Assembly (NCBI GenBank): GCA_937924995.1 | Contig: CALEXY010000017.1 | Span: 1 to 32,967, forward strand | DNA length: 32,967 nucleotides | From: an uncultured Candidatus Saccharibacteria bacterium | GTDB taxonomy: Bacteria > Patescibacteriota > Saccharimonadia > Saccharimonadales > Saccharimonadaceae | Direction: 5' to 3' | In this document: piece after piece, positions 7,847 to 15,964 of the stretch | Layout: every line of letters starts with the position of its first letter | How positions within the stretch are numbered: the stretch's first letter is position 1 | Notes under the pieces: generated by a model | What the model was told of the DNA's origin: nothing | What the model saw: only the letters and a program-made list of their open reading frames with translations | Databases searched by the model: none | Program-made: the position numbers and the translations under genes

Positions 7847-9340
7847 ATGAAGAAACAATTCCTGTTTTTGTCACTCGCTCTCGGCTTAGTTGCTTGCAAC
7901 GCCCAGAGTAAAACCACATTACCGGAGACTTCCGAAATTGAAACCACGGCTAAGGCAGAGGTGGATTATAAGAAAGAGACCGACAATCCATATGAAATGG
8001 ATGCACAACTGACGGCAGCTGTGGACGCTTCTGAATTCGGTGGCGGCGAAGTAGCCGGCCCGATTAAGGATGCCACTCCTGATGTATTGGAAGCTAGGCG
8101 GGCAGCCAGAAACGATTATGGATTAGCACCATTACGCGACCCGGACCCTGGTAGAACACGTCCAGGTACATTCCAAATGGTTTCTGAATTTAATATCAGA
8201 GAAGTGGAGGACCTGAGAGATCGGCTCGTATCGCAATCTGGCAGTTACATTTCGGATTTTATGGTACCAAGTAACGTAATTCTCTTCCCGAGACATTTAA
8301 CTCAGAGTATTAGCGGAAATTCCGTACTCGAAATAAATACGGATGCCGGAGAGAATAGCTACTACCACTATCGGAATATACCGACCTATATCAAGGACGG
8401 TACCGATGCAGGATTCTTGGACCCCTATCTGAATGGTCGCACACCAAACTTTACCGGAGCTGACGGAATTAACTACACGCAGTTCCTGGTACAAAATTTG
8501 GTAGATGAATTTCATACCACGAAGTATGACCCCATGGAGCCAATTGAACCAGATGAACCGGATACCATTTCTTTTACGGCGGAGTATATGTTAAGGCGTA
8601 TTAAACAAGAAGCCTCTGAACCACTACCGACCCACCAGAAGAATAACCCAAAGACTTACACTAGATTTGGCGAGTTCGACCTGGTTGGCTATATGCGGGA
8701 TAATGGTTTTAACCTCAGACTAGCCGATAGCTTCCCAGCACTGGACGTCTATACCTTTATTTGTGAAGCAAATCCGAAATTAATGATTCGATTTGATGCA
8801 AATTATGGAGCGGACGGTAAGCAGATAAACGATCTTGGCAACATGGCAGATTTTGAAAAACGTCTGGTACCCTACCGTATCGATTCTCGTCGACATATAA
8901 GCGGGCTGTTTTATGGTATTGGTGTAAATGGAATTGAAGTCTACTATGTGAAAGATGACCGGCTTTTCCCAAATTCCGGCTACGGAAGAACCGATGCGAG
9001 ACCGGAAGATTTTTATCATGTGATGCACAAGATGAAGCTCACGGATATTGATCATCAGGGTGGATCATATTTTTCTAATGACGGTAATGTTTTATTACTT
9101 TCACCAGAACTTTCCACCTTCTACGCAGAGATGCAGCTGAAGCGTTTTATCGAGAACAATCCTAATTATGACCCGTCTAAGGATCAATATCGTGCATTAT
9201 ATTATGTGCGTGAGGATTCGGTGGATCTGATCAAGCGGGTAGTGGAGCGCACTAATGCTCTGGTTGGACACGAGTCTAACCTTAATCGCGATGATTTGTT
9301 TAAGGATATCGACGCAAATGTAGTCGTCAGACGAAATTAA
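7847..9340 (+). CDS. Putative lipoprotein of unknown function
   Basis: 497 residues. The start is well supported by GGAGGTG 7 nt upstream. The N-terminus is a lipoprotein signal peptide: M-K-K, a hydrophobic core, then lipobox L-V-A-C with the lipidated Cys at 17. An acidic Thr/Glu-rich linker follows (about 18-100), then a soluble domain of about 390 residues without a motif I can name. It is rich in Tyr, Asp and Asn, has a Pro/Glu/Asp spacer (M-E-P-I-E-P-D-E-P-D near 226-236) and no further membrane helix. Predicted to be anchored on the outer face of the cytoplasmic membrane. It is monocistronic, on the opposite strand to the translation genes around it, and has its own promoter and terminator. 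Function unknown. Confidence 0.8.
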   Translation: MKKQFLFLSLALGLVACNAQSKTTLPETSEIETTAKAEVDYKKETDNPYEMDAQLTAAVDASEFGGGEVAGPIKDATPDVLEARRAARNDYGLAPLRDPDPGRTRPGTFQMVSEFNIREVEDLRDRLVSQSGSYISDFMVPSNVILFPRHLTQSISGNSVLEINTDAGENSYYHYRNIPTYIKDGTDAGFLDPYLNGRTPNFTGADGINYTQFLVQNLVDEFHTTKYDPMEPIEPDEPDTISFTAEYMLRRIKQEASEPLPTHQKNNPKTYTRFGEFDLVGYMRDNGFNLRLADSFPALDVYTFICEANPKLMIRFDANYGADGKQINDLGNMADFEKRLVPYRIDSRRHISGLFYGIGVNGIEVYYVKDDRLFPNSGYGRTDARPEDFYHVMHKMKLTDIDHQGGSYFSNDGNVLLLSPELSTFYAEMQLKRFIENNPNYDPSKDQYRALYYVREDSVDLIKRVVERTNALVGHESNLNRDDLFKDIDANVVVRRN

Positions 9341-9353
9341 TCTCCAAAAAAAG

Positions 9354-9379
9354 AGCCTCGCAGAAATGCGGGGCTTTTT
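9354..9379 (+). terminator. Lipoprotein gene terminator with GAAA loop
   Basis: AGCCTCGCA-GAAA-TGCGGGGCT (9354-9375, one G-U pair) followed by T5, 14 nt after the stop codon. Confidence 0.85.
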
Positions 9380-9426
9380 GATGTTAAAATTTTACTAATT
9401 TTGCAATTATTAGACAACGCTTAGAC

Positions 9427-9453
9427 AAAAAAATAACCTCCGAAGAGGTTATT
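9427..9453 (-). terminator. fusA terminator with UUCG loop
   Basis: On the minus strand AATAACCTC-TTCG-GAGGTTATT (9432-9453) followed by a T run, 10 nt after the fusA stop. Same tetraloop type as the rpsJ terminator. Confidence 0.85.
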
Positions 9454-9462
9454 TTTAAGAGA

Positions 9463-11565
9463 TTACTTAGAAGTATTGCGCTTCTCAATGATTTCTTGAG
9501 CAACGTTAGGTGGTACTTCCTCGTACTGTGCGAGCTCCATAGAAGAAGCGGCACGACCTTGGCTCATGGAGCGGAGATCGGAAGTGTAACCGAAGAGATT
9601 AGCAAGTGGAGCGAAAGCGGTAATAAGCTTGGCGCCACCTTGGATATCTTCCATAGAGTCGATACGGCCACGGCGAGAGTTAATATCACCGATCACATCA
9701 CCCATGAATTCTTCAGGGGTAGTAACTTCAAGTTTCATAAATGGCTCAAGAAGAACTGGCTTAGCTTTCTTAATACCTTCACGGGTAGCCAAGCTACCAG
9801 CGAGTTTGAAGGCGAGCTCAGAAGAGTCGACATCGTGGTAAGAACCATCGTAGAGAGTAGCCTTGATATCAACTACTGGGTAACCAGCAATCACACCACC
9901 GTTAAGAGTTTCTTCAACACCTTGTTGAACTGGCTTGCGGTATTCTTGTGGAACCACACCACCCTTAATCATATCGATGAATTCGAAGCCCTTACCAGAT
10001 TCATTTGGTTCAAACTTAATCCATACATCACCGTACTGACCACGACCACCGGACTGCTTAATGTGCTTACCTTGAGCCTCAGCAGTGCCACGGATAGTTT
10101 CACGGTAGGCAACCTGAGGAGCACCAGTATTAGCTTCCACATTGTGCTCACGTTTCAAGCGGTCGATAATGATTTCGAGGTGAAGCTCACCCATACCAGA
10201 AATAATAGTTTGGCCAGTTTCTTCATCGGTATGAACACGGAAGGTTGGATCTTCTTCAGCAAGCTTAGCGAGACCGAGGCCCATTTTTTCTTGGTCGGCC
10301 TTAGTCTTAGGCTCAACAGCGATAGAAACAGGTGGTTCTGGGAATTCGATAGATTCAAGGTGAATTGGATGGGCTGGATCACAAAGCGTGGTACCAGTGG
10401 TGGTTTCCTTAAGACCGACGATAGCGGCGATATCACCAGCGGCAACCTCAGAAATTTCTTCACGCTTATCAGCGAACATACGGACGAGACGACCGACGCG
10501 TTCCTTATTGCCGGTAGTAGCGTTCAAGATGTAAGAGCCGGACTTTAAAACGCCAGAGTAAACACGGACGAAGACGAGCTTACCAACGAATGGGTCAGAA
10601 GCGATCTTGAAAGCAAGAGCGGTGAGAGGTTCAGTGACAGAAGCCTTACGGATAACCTTATCGCCAGTCTTTGGATCGGTACCAACAGTTTGACCAAGAT
10701 CACGGTCAAGAGGTGAAGGAAGATAGTCAACACAGAGGTCGAGAACTTTTTCGACGATCACACCACGACCATCACCACCAGTCACGAGGAAGAAGTCACC
10801 GTCAAGCACACGCTTACGAAGAGCTACTTTAAGTTCAGATTCGGTGATAGCTTCTTCACCTTCGGCGAAGTACTTATTCATCAAATCTTCATCAGCAGCT
10901 ACGGCTTCTTCGACGAGAAGAGCACGGGCTTTCTTAGCCTTATCAAGCATGTCAGCAGGAATTTCACCAACGGTCAATTCGTGGTCAGCATATTCCTTGT
11001 AGGTGTAGGCCTTCATATCGATAAGGTCGACGACACCACAGATATCTTTTTCGAAACCAATTGGAAGGTGAATAGCGAAAGCATTCTTCGAGAGACGCTT
11101 GTGAATAGAGTCGAGAGACTTGTAGAAGTCACCACCGATTTGGTTAATTTTGTTAATGAAACAGAGACGTGGGACACCATATTTGGTAGCTTGGCGCCAA
11201 ACAGTTTCGGATTGAGCTTCGACACCCATCTTACCGTCGAAAACGGTAACCGCACCATCGAGCACGCGAAGAGAACGTTCTACTTCGGCGGTAAAGTCGA
11301 TGTGGCCCGGGGTATCGATAATATTAATTTTGTGACCTTTCCAAGTGGCGGTAACAGCTGCGGAAGTAATAGTAATACCACGTTCCTTTTCCTGTTCCAT
11401 CCAGTCAGTAGTAGCACCACCGGTGTCACCCTTGACGAGGTCGATTTTGTGCTTCAAGCCAGTACGGTAGAGGATAGCCTCTGAAGTCGTGGTCTTGCCT
11501 GCATCAATATGAGCAATAATACCAATATTGCGCAATTTTGATAAATCATGTGTAGCTTCTGCCAT
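9463..11565 (-). CDS. fusA: Elongation factor G with unusual G4/G5 motifs
   Basis: 700 residues, full length. EF-G drives ribosomal translocation with GTP. Present: the A-H-I-D-A-G-K-T-T P-loop (18-26), the effector with R-G-I-T-I (62-66), D-T-P-G-H-I-D-F (84-91), then EF-G domains II-V ending near residue 690. The G4 motif, normally N-K-M-D, reads N-K-I-N at 138-141, so the guanine-binding Asp is Asn. The usual G5 segment C-G-S-A-F is replaced by V-T-G-G-D around 261-265. Both bear directly on nucleotide-base recognition. The rest is well conserved and the gene sits in the str-type locus, so it is very likely the working EF-G. AAGGA lies upstream of the ATG; the transcript has its own promoter and terminator. 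Confidence 0.95.
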   Translation of the reverse strand: MAEATHDLSKLRNIGIIAHIDAGKTTTSEAILYRTGLKHKIDLVKGDTGGATTDWMEQEKERGITITSAAVTATWKGHKINIIDTPGHIDFTAEVERSLRVLDGAVTVFDGKMGVEAQSETVWRQATKYGVPRLCFINKINQIGGDFYKSLDSIHKRLSKNAFAIHLPIGFEKDICGVVDLIDMKAYTYKEYADHELTVGEIPADMLDKAKKARALLVEEAVAADEDLMNKYFAEGEEAITESELKVALRKRVLDGDFFLVTGGDGRGVIVEKVLDLCVDYLPSPLDRDLGQTVGTDPKTGDKVIRKASVTEPLTALAFKIASDPFVGKLVFVRVYSGVLKSGSYILNATTGNKERVGRLVRMFADKREEISEVAAGDIAAIVGLKETTTGTTLCDPAHPIHLESIEFPEPPVSIAVEPKTKADQEKMGLGLAKLAEEDPTFRVHTDEETGQTIISGMGELHLEIIIDRLKREHNVEANTGAPQVAYRETIRGTAEAQGKHIKQSGGRGQYGDVWIKFEPNESGKGFEFIDMIKGGVVPQEYRKPVQQGVEETLNGGVIAGYPVVDIKATLYDGSYHDVDSSELAFKLAGSLATREGIKKAKPVLLEPFMKLEVTTPEEFMGDVIGDINSRRGRIDSMEDIQGGAKLITAFAPLANLFGYTSDLRSMSQGRAASSMELAQYEEVPPNVAQEIIEKRNTSK

Positions 11566-11606
11566 GAATTTCCTTATTAATTAATAGTTTTTTAGACTTT
11601 CAGGAT

Positions 11607-11615
11607 ATTTTACCA
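11607..11615 (-). promoter_or_regulatory. fusA extended -10 promoter
   Basis: TGG followed by TAAAAT (core 11607-11612), giving a leader of about 35 nt with AAGGA near the ATG at 11565. Confidence 0.5.
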
Positions 11616-11628
11616 TAATTTCAAGAAG

Positions 11629-11655
11629 AAAAAAAGAGAGCACGGGGCTCTCTTT
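11629..11655 (-). terminator. Terminator of the third surface-protein paralog
   Basis: AAAGAGAGC and GCTCTCTTT (11633-11655) around a 5-nt loop, followed by seven T on the minus strand; it separates this gene from fusA. Confidence 0.8.
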
Positions 11656-11676
11656 GGATTTTTTATTATTTTTTAA

Positions 11677-13164
11677 CTATGGACCAACTGAAGGTCGTCC
11701 AGGTTTGATTTTGACACATTCACGGTCGTCGCCATAGGTGCGGTGGAAGTAGCCAATAACAGTCTTCGCCATAGAACCGTCAGTTTTCACAGTATTATAC
11801 TCGGTAAAGACACAGCCGTTATTGTAATAGGAACCAACTAGACTGGTATTACCTTCGAACATCTCGCTGCTTTCTGGAACATAGGTCAAATCAAGATCGT
11901 GATTAGTCTTGATTTCCTCCAGGTTGGCGTTGCCTTTAAACATCTTCTTAGTGTTATTTAATTCTGAAGAGAATTCATTGTTGCCAAAGTTAATCTTTTT
12001 AAAGCCTTCATCGGTACGTTCGAACATAGATTCCATGTTTTTGCAATTAGAGATATCAATACCGGAAAGATCTAGATTATCAAAACGTGGTGCATTAACC
12101 GCGGAGAAGAAATTAGAACAATTCTCACCAAGTTTCAAGGTACCTGATGGAGACCACCAACGCAAACCCTTATCATCACAGCTCGAGGCCCAGATTAGTA
12201 CCGGCTCCTCATCATCGGTATTATTGGCGGTGAGATTATACATACCAAAACCTATTCCCATTACAGGAGGACAGGCCTCTGGTGGACGAGGTTGATATTT
12301 ATAATCTGGCTTTATGTTTGAAGTAATGGTTTGGTCATTAGTGATTTCGCTAGAAAAATCCTGTGGAGTCGGTTTAGCATATTTAAAGCTCTTAAACTCT
12401 CTTTTACCAGAATAATTATTTGGGATTCTACGGAAAGCCGAATAACCATCTTTCAAGGTGGCTGGTTTTAAATTATTAGTATTAGCTACGGTACTAAAAA
12501 TCATCTTACCGACATAGGTCGATGTAGCTAATTGCTTATTAATCGAAAGATTACAGTAGACGCCGTTATTTTTATTATCATTAGGCTTAACATATTTAAC
12601 TTCGTCGATTAACCTCGGGTGGCTTCTGGTAGGAATAGCCATATCATTATTTTGGATTTCGGTTTTGATTACCGTATCATCACTACTCTTAGGAACCTGT
12701 AAAATACCACAATACCAGTAATTATCCGAGGCATTCTTCGGCTGGCCGTTCTCAAAATCAGAAGGAGTAGCAGAGCGAATGAAGTCCGTCACAGTAGCAT
12801 CGACACTGCGCATACTAGTATCCTCATCCACGTCTGAGAAGTAAACCTTATAGCCTGCAGGGTTGTTAGTCTCGACCGTTGGCTTGAAGGTAACATTACT
12901 TTGAGGTTCATGTTCGACTCCATCTGAAGTAAGATAAATGTCATTGAATTTATGAAATGTTTCACCCACACTTATCGACAACTTAATGTCACTTGGTTTT
13001 AGGGCTGGGTTCTCTTCCGCGTGAGCGAAATTCATGAAATTTGGAGCGAGAGCCAAGGCGCCAAGAATCATCGTCGCACTGCCAAGCGAGATGATTGGTA
13101 AGAAACCAAAAACGCGCTGCCACGCCTGTGCTGGCTTCTTAAAAAATGTTTTGACTTTAGACAT
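11677..13164 (-). CDS. Secreted cell-surface protein, divergent BspA-like paralog
   Basis: 495 residues. A long signal peptide ends near residue 49 (N-F-A-H-A). The N-terminal domain (about 50-240) has the same plan as the two DUF285 proteins at the left of the window: a beta-rich stretch, a S-T-Y-V-G-K-M-I-F-S-T-V-A-N segment, then a linker. The C-terminal part has only about three degenerate DUF285-like units (for example N-M-E-S-M-F and E-M-F-E-G-N). Unlike its paralogs it has eight Cys, in W-Y-C, V-Y-C, E-A-C, S-S-C, E-N-C, S-N-C, N-G-C and R-E-C contexts, which suggests disulfide-stabilised folding outside the cell. An AAAGG site precedes the ATG. It lies between metK and fusA with its own promoter and terminator. 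Adhesion or host contact is inference. Confidence 0.75.
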   Translation of the reverse strand: MSKVKTFFKKPAQAWQRVFGFLPIISLGSATMILGALALAPNFMNFAHAEENPALKPSDIKLSISVGETFHKFNDIYLTSDGVEHEPQSNVTFKPTVETNNPAGYKVYFSDVDEDTSMRSVDATVTDFIRSATPSDFENGQPKNASDNYWYCGILQVPKSSDDTVIKTEIQNNDMAIPTRSHPRLIDEVKYVKPNDNKNNGVYCNLSINKQLATSTYVGKMIFSTVANTNNLKPATLKDGYSAFRRIPNNYSGKREFKSFKYAKPTPQDFSSEITNDQTITSNIKPDYKYQPRPPEACPPVMGIGFGMYNLTANNTDDEEPVLIWASSCDDKGLRWWSPSGTLKLGENCSNFFSAVNAPRFDNLDLSGIDISNCKNMESMFERTDEGFKKINFGNNEFSSELNNTKKMFKGNANLEEIKTNHDLDLTYVPESSEMFEGNTSLVGSYYNNGCVFTEYNTVKTDGSMAKTVIGYFHRTYGDDRECVKIKPGRPSVGP

Positions 13165-13206
13165 ACAACCTTTCCTTTTGATTTTTGTGCTTATGCTTCT
13201 AGCTCT

Positions 13207-13234
13207 ATTTTATAGTATTTATGGTTTTATTCAA
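13207..13234 (-). promoter_or_regulatory. Promoter of the 495-residue surface protein
   Basis: TTGAAT (13229-13234), 16-nt spacer, TAAAAT (13207-13212), with a leader of about 35-40 nt. Confidence 0.5.
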
Positions 13235-13272
13235 GGTCTAAAATTAATCTTAAGTATATAGCTTTGTAATCT

Positions 13273-13300
13273 AAAAAAGAACCCCTGAAATGAGGTTCTT
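13273..13300 (-). terminator. metK terminator
   Basis: AAGAACCTC with its complement (13277-13300, one G-U pair) followed by six T on the minus strand, 10 nt past the metK stop. Confidence 0.8.
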
Positions 13301-13310
13301 TTCTTGATTT

Positions 13311-14369
13311 TTAGAAGTGGCCGAACTTGGCAGTGTCTTCGTATTTCTTATGTAAGAGATCGAGATCTTTGATAATATTTTTAGGCGTACAGGTGGCATA
13401 TAGCTCTGGCTCTGGTGTGATACTTTTGCCATCACCATTGATGTAAATTGCGAGTGGCTCGGCAATGCCAATGGCGTAGGAAAGTTGCACTTCACAAGAA
13501 TGCAAATTGTAACGCTTGAGATAATCCACGGCGATTTCGCGTGCCTTATAAGCAGCAGAGCGATCCACCTTAGACGGGTCCTTCCCCGAAAAAGCACCAC
13601 CGCCAACCGGAGCAAAGGATTGATAGCTATCCACCACGATTTTACGTCCAGTGAGACCAGCATCACCCATGAAGCCACCGATGAGGAATTTACCAGTTGG
13701 GTTTACGAGGAATTTTTCGACCTCTACACCATATTTACCAGCAATTTCGCGTGCCTTATCGATGAGAATTTGGTCAGTTTCGGCGCGATCAGTTTCGGTA
13801 TTTTGATAACTGATGGTCCAATCTTTAATCTTGATAAGACGCATATTATCGTCGTATTCACCAGTGAGCTGGGTTTTACCATCCGCGAGGAAGCGTGAAT
13901 CTTTTTGTCGCAATTCGTCATAGAATTTGGAAAATTCCTGCATAATCACCATGGCGGTCGGTTTATATTCGGCATTGTCATCGCAAGCAAAACCAAACAT
14001 CATCCCTTGGTCGCCCGCACCACCCACTTCATCATTCGTACCAAGAGCGATGTCTTGGCTCTGGACGCCGAGATTATTGATAATTTCAAAATCAGCAAGA
14101 GTGCCAGAAGAAGTGAGATTTTCCGCGTTCTCGCCATTAATGTAACCAACCTCTTTTAAGACGCGCATCACCACAGACTCGACATCTACCTTCGTAGCCG
14201 AGGTTACTTCACCGGTAATAAAAATTCTACCTTTACCACCCATTACTTCAATACCACAACGGGAGCTGGAATCACCAGAGAGGAAGGCGTCAAGTAGGGC
14301 GTCACTAATTTGGTCACAAACTTTATCAGGATGACCACGAAAAACAATCTCATTACTATATAGCTTCAT
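13311..14369 (-). CDS. metK: S-adenosylmethionine synthetase
   Basis: 352 residues, somewhat shorter than the usual ~380-400. Makes S-adenosylmethionine from methionine and ATP; consumers in this window include TrmD and RsmD. Conserved parts: G-H-P-D-K near residue 12, G-A-G-D-Q-G-M-M-F-G near 118, D-G-K-T-Q-L, the P-T-G-K-F ... G-D-A-G-L-T-G-R-K-I segment, and the G-G-G-A-F-S-G-K-D loop. The first motif is normally S-E-G-H-P-D-K and here reads F-R-G-H-P-D-K, while the earlier Glu (N-E-I) is kept. The shortness is mostly internal, and the F-G-H-F end is intact. Monocistronic, with an extended -10 promoter and its own terminator. Confidence 0.95.
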   Translation of the reverse strand: MKLYSNEIVFRGHPDKVCDQISDALLDAFLSGDSSSRCGIEVMGGKGRIFITGEVTSATKVDVESVVMRVLKEVGYINGENAENLTSSGTLADFEIINNLGVQSQDIALGTNDEVGGAGDQGMMFGFACDDNAEYKPTAMVIMQEFSKFYDELRQKDSRFLADGKTQLTGEYDDNMRLIKIKDWTISYQNTETDRAETDQILIDKAREIAGKYGVEVEKFLVNPTGKFLIGGFMGDAGLTGRKIVVDSYQSFAPVGGGAFSGKDPSKVDRSAAYKAREIAVDYLKRYNLHSCEVQLSYAIGIAEPLAIYINGDGKSITPEPELYATCTPKNIIKDLDLLHKKYEDTAKFGHF

Positions 14370-14400
14370 ATTTTCTTTCTTGTGGTCTTAACTTTTCTTC

Positions 14401-14409
14401 ATTATAGCA
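14401..14409 (-). promoter_or_regulatory. metK extended -10 promoter
   Basis: TGC followed by TATAAT (core 14401-14406), predicting a ~25-nt leader. No riboswitch fits in so short a leader. Confidence 0.55.
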
Positions 14410-14437
14410 TAAGTAGAATCGGGTGATTAAAAATTAA

Positions 14438-14468
14438 TATAAATCCAGCCTGAGAGACTGGATTTATA
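14438..14468 (-). terminator. gat operon terminator hairpin
   Basis: An 11-bp perfect stem (TATAAATCCAG at 14438-14448, its complement at 14458-14468) with a 9-nt loop; on the minus strand a T-rich stretch follows after a short gap. Confidence 0.6.
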
Positions 14469-14500
14469 TAAGATTTATAGACAAAGGCTTCCAATAAAAC

Positions 14501-15964
14501 TTACTGTAATTTTTCGCGCAAAAGCTTCTGAGCGATGGCTGGATTAGCTTTACCCTTCGAAGCTTTCATGACTTGTCCGACGAGGAAGCCGATGACTTTT
14601 TCACTGCCGGCTTTAAAATCGGTAACGGCTTGGGCGCAGGCTGGGTCAGCTAGAACCTGATCAACGATATCCGAGAGCGCACCGAGGTCGTTCTCCTGAA
14701 GAAGGTTAAGTTCCTTAGCGATTTCACGAGCAGATTTGTGATGCATGTTTAGATCGAAGAAGCGTAAGAAAACCTCTTTTACACTAGTCGAAGAAAGTTC
14801 GTTCTTGTTAATCATCTCAGAGAGTTCGCGAAGCTGCATGGTGGTCGGAAGTTCATCATTCAGGAGGCTACTATTTTCTTCTGCGAGAAGTACCGAGGTA
14901 TAGAGGTTGGAAATCTTTAGAAGAGCGTTCTTAGTAATTTCCTTCTCGATACCATCAGCGTCATAAGCGGACTTTAGTTCGGCTAAACTTTCGACGAGAT
15001 TTTGGTGGTCGAGAAGAATCTCGAGTTGCTCCTCTGGAATAACCACCCGAAGCATGGCACGATAATCAGCTGGCAAGCGCACCAATTTAGCGCGCTCAGC
15101 TTCAACATATTTCTCAGTCAAATAAATTGGTGGAATATCTGGTTCTGGCATGTAGCGATAATCATTAGCTTCTTCCTTACTACGCTGGGAAGTAGTTTTG
15201 CCGGTATTATCATTCCAACCACGGGTTTCCTGAACCACTTTTTCGCCATTATCAAGCAATTTTTTCTGCCTGTGATATTCGTAATCGACCGCCATTTCTA
15301 CGGATCGGAAAGAGTTGAGGTTCTTAATTTCAGCACGCGTACCAAGCTCAGTGCTACCTTTTTTGGCGAGTGAAATATTCACATCGAAACGCATGTTGCC
15401 ATTATAAAGATCGCCGTAAGTCACACCAGCAAAAGTCAGAATGCGCCAAAGTTCTTTACAATAGTCACGAGCATCTTCCTTAGAATGGATATCTGGCATA
15501 GAGACAATTTCGATCAGCGGAGTGTCGGCACGATTAAGGTCGACGAGGCTATAGGTATCAAAATGTGTGAGTTTACCGGCATCACCTTCGAGGTGAGCAT
15601 GCTCAATGCGAATCTTCGTACCGTTCGGAAGCTCAACGAAACCAGGGCCGATGATTGGCTGATACATCTGGGTGATCTGATAGCCCTTCGGAGAATCAGG
15701 ATAAAAATAATGCTTGCGATCGAAGCGCGAAATCAGATTAATATTGGAATTAAGAGCGAGCCCTGCACGAGTAGCGAGACGCACGGCTTCTTGGTTCAAA
15801 CGTGGCAACATACCCGGAAGAGCATATTCGACTGGCGAAACACAAGAATTTGGCTCCTTGCCGCGAGCATCATTGTCGACTTCGGAAAAAAGTTTAGTCT
15901 TGGTCGCGAGCTGAACGTGGCATTCAATACCGATAGTAATTTCGTAAGCTGAATTTTCTGACAT
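14501..15964 (-). CDS. gatB: Aspartyl/glutamyl-tRNA amidotransferase subunit B
   Basis: 487 residues, normal size. GatB binds the mischarged Glu-tRNA(Gln) or Asp-tRNA(Asn), activates it with ATP, and receives ammonia from GatA. Visible are the N-terminal I-G-I-E-C-H-V-Q-L (commonly E-V-H-V-E-L), the Y-P-D-S-P-K-G-Y-Q-I-T-Q block, the I-R-I-E-H-A-H-L-E-G-D-A-G-K segment, D-L-N-R-A-D-T-P-L-I-E-I-V, and the helical plus YqeY-like tail (about 350-487) that grips the tRNA. The ATG shares its A with the stop of the upstream membrane-protein gene (TAATG), so translation is likely coupled. Last gene of gatC-gatA-X-gatB. Confidence 0.97.
   Translation of the reverse strand: MSENSAYEITIGIECHVQLATKTKLFSEVDNDARGKEPNSCVSPVEYALPGMLPRLNQEAVRLATRAGLALNSNINLISRFDRKHYFYPDSPKGYQITQMYQPIIGPGFVELPNGTKIRIEHAHLEGDAGKLTHFDTYSLVDLNRADTPLIEIVSMPDIHSKEDARDYCKELWRILTFAGVTYGDLYNGNMRFDVNISLAKKGSTELGTRAEIKNLNSFRSVEMAVDYEYHRQKKLLDNGEKVVQETRGWNDNTGKTTSQRSKEEANDYRYMPEPDIPPIYLTEKYVEAERAKLVRLPADYRAMLRVVIPEEQLEILLDHQNLVESLAELKSAYDADGIEKEITKNALLKISNLYTSVLLAEENSSLLNDELPTTMQLRELSEMINKNELSSTSVKEVFLRFFDLNMHHKSAREIAKELNLLQENDLGALSDIVDQVLADPACAQAVTDFKAGSEKVIGFLVGQVMKASKGKANPAIAQKLLREKLQ

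Noticed and set aside
9496..10548. Long open frame (about 350 codons) on the plus strand opposite fusA
   Set aside because: It is a shadow of the fusA coding sequence created by its codon usage; no ribosome-binding site, promoter or sensible protein features. A similar shadow lies opposite tuf (6103-6846).
13165..14400. SAM riboswitch upstream of metK
   Set aside because: The predicted metK leader is only about 25 nt, too short for any known SAM riboswitch.
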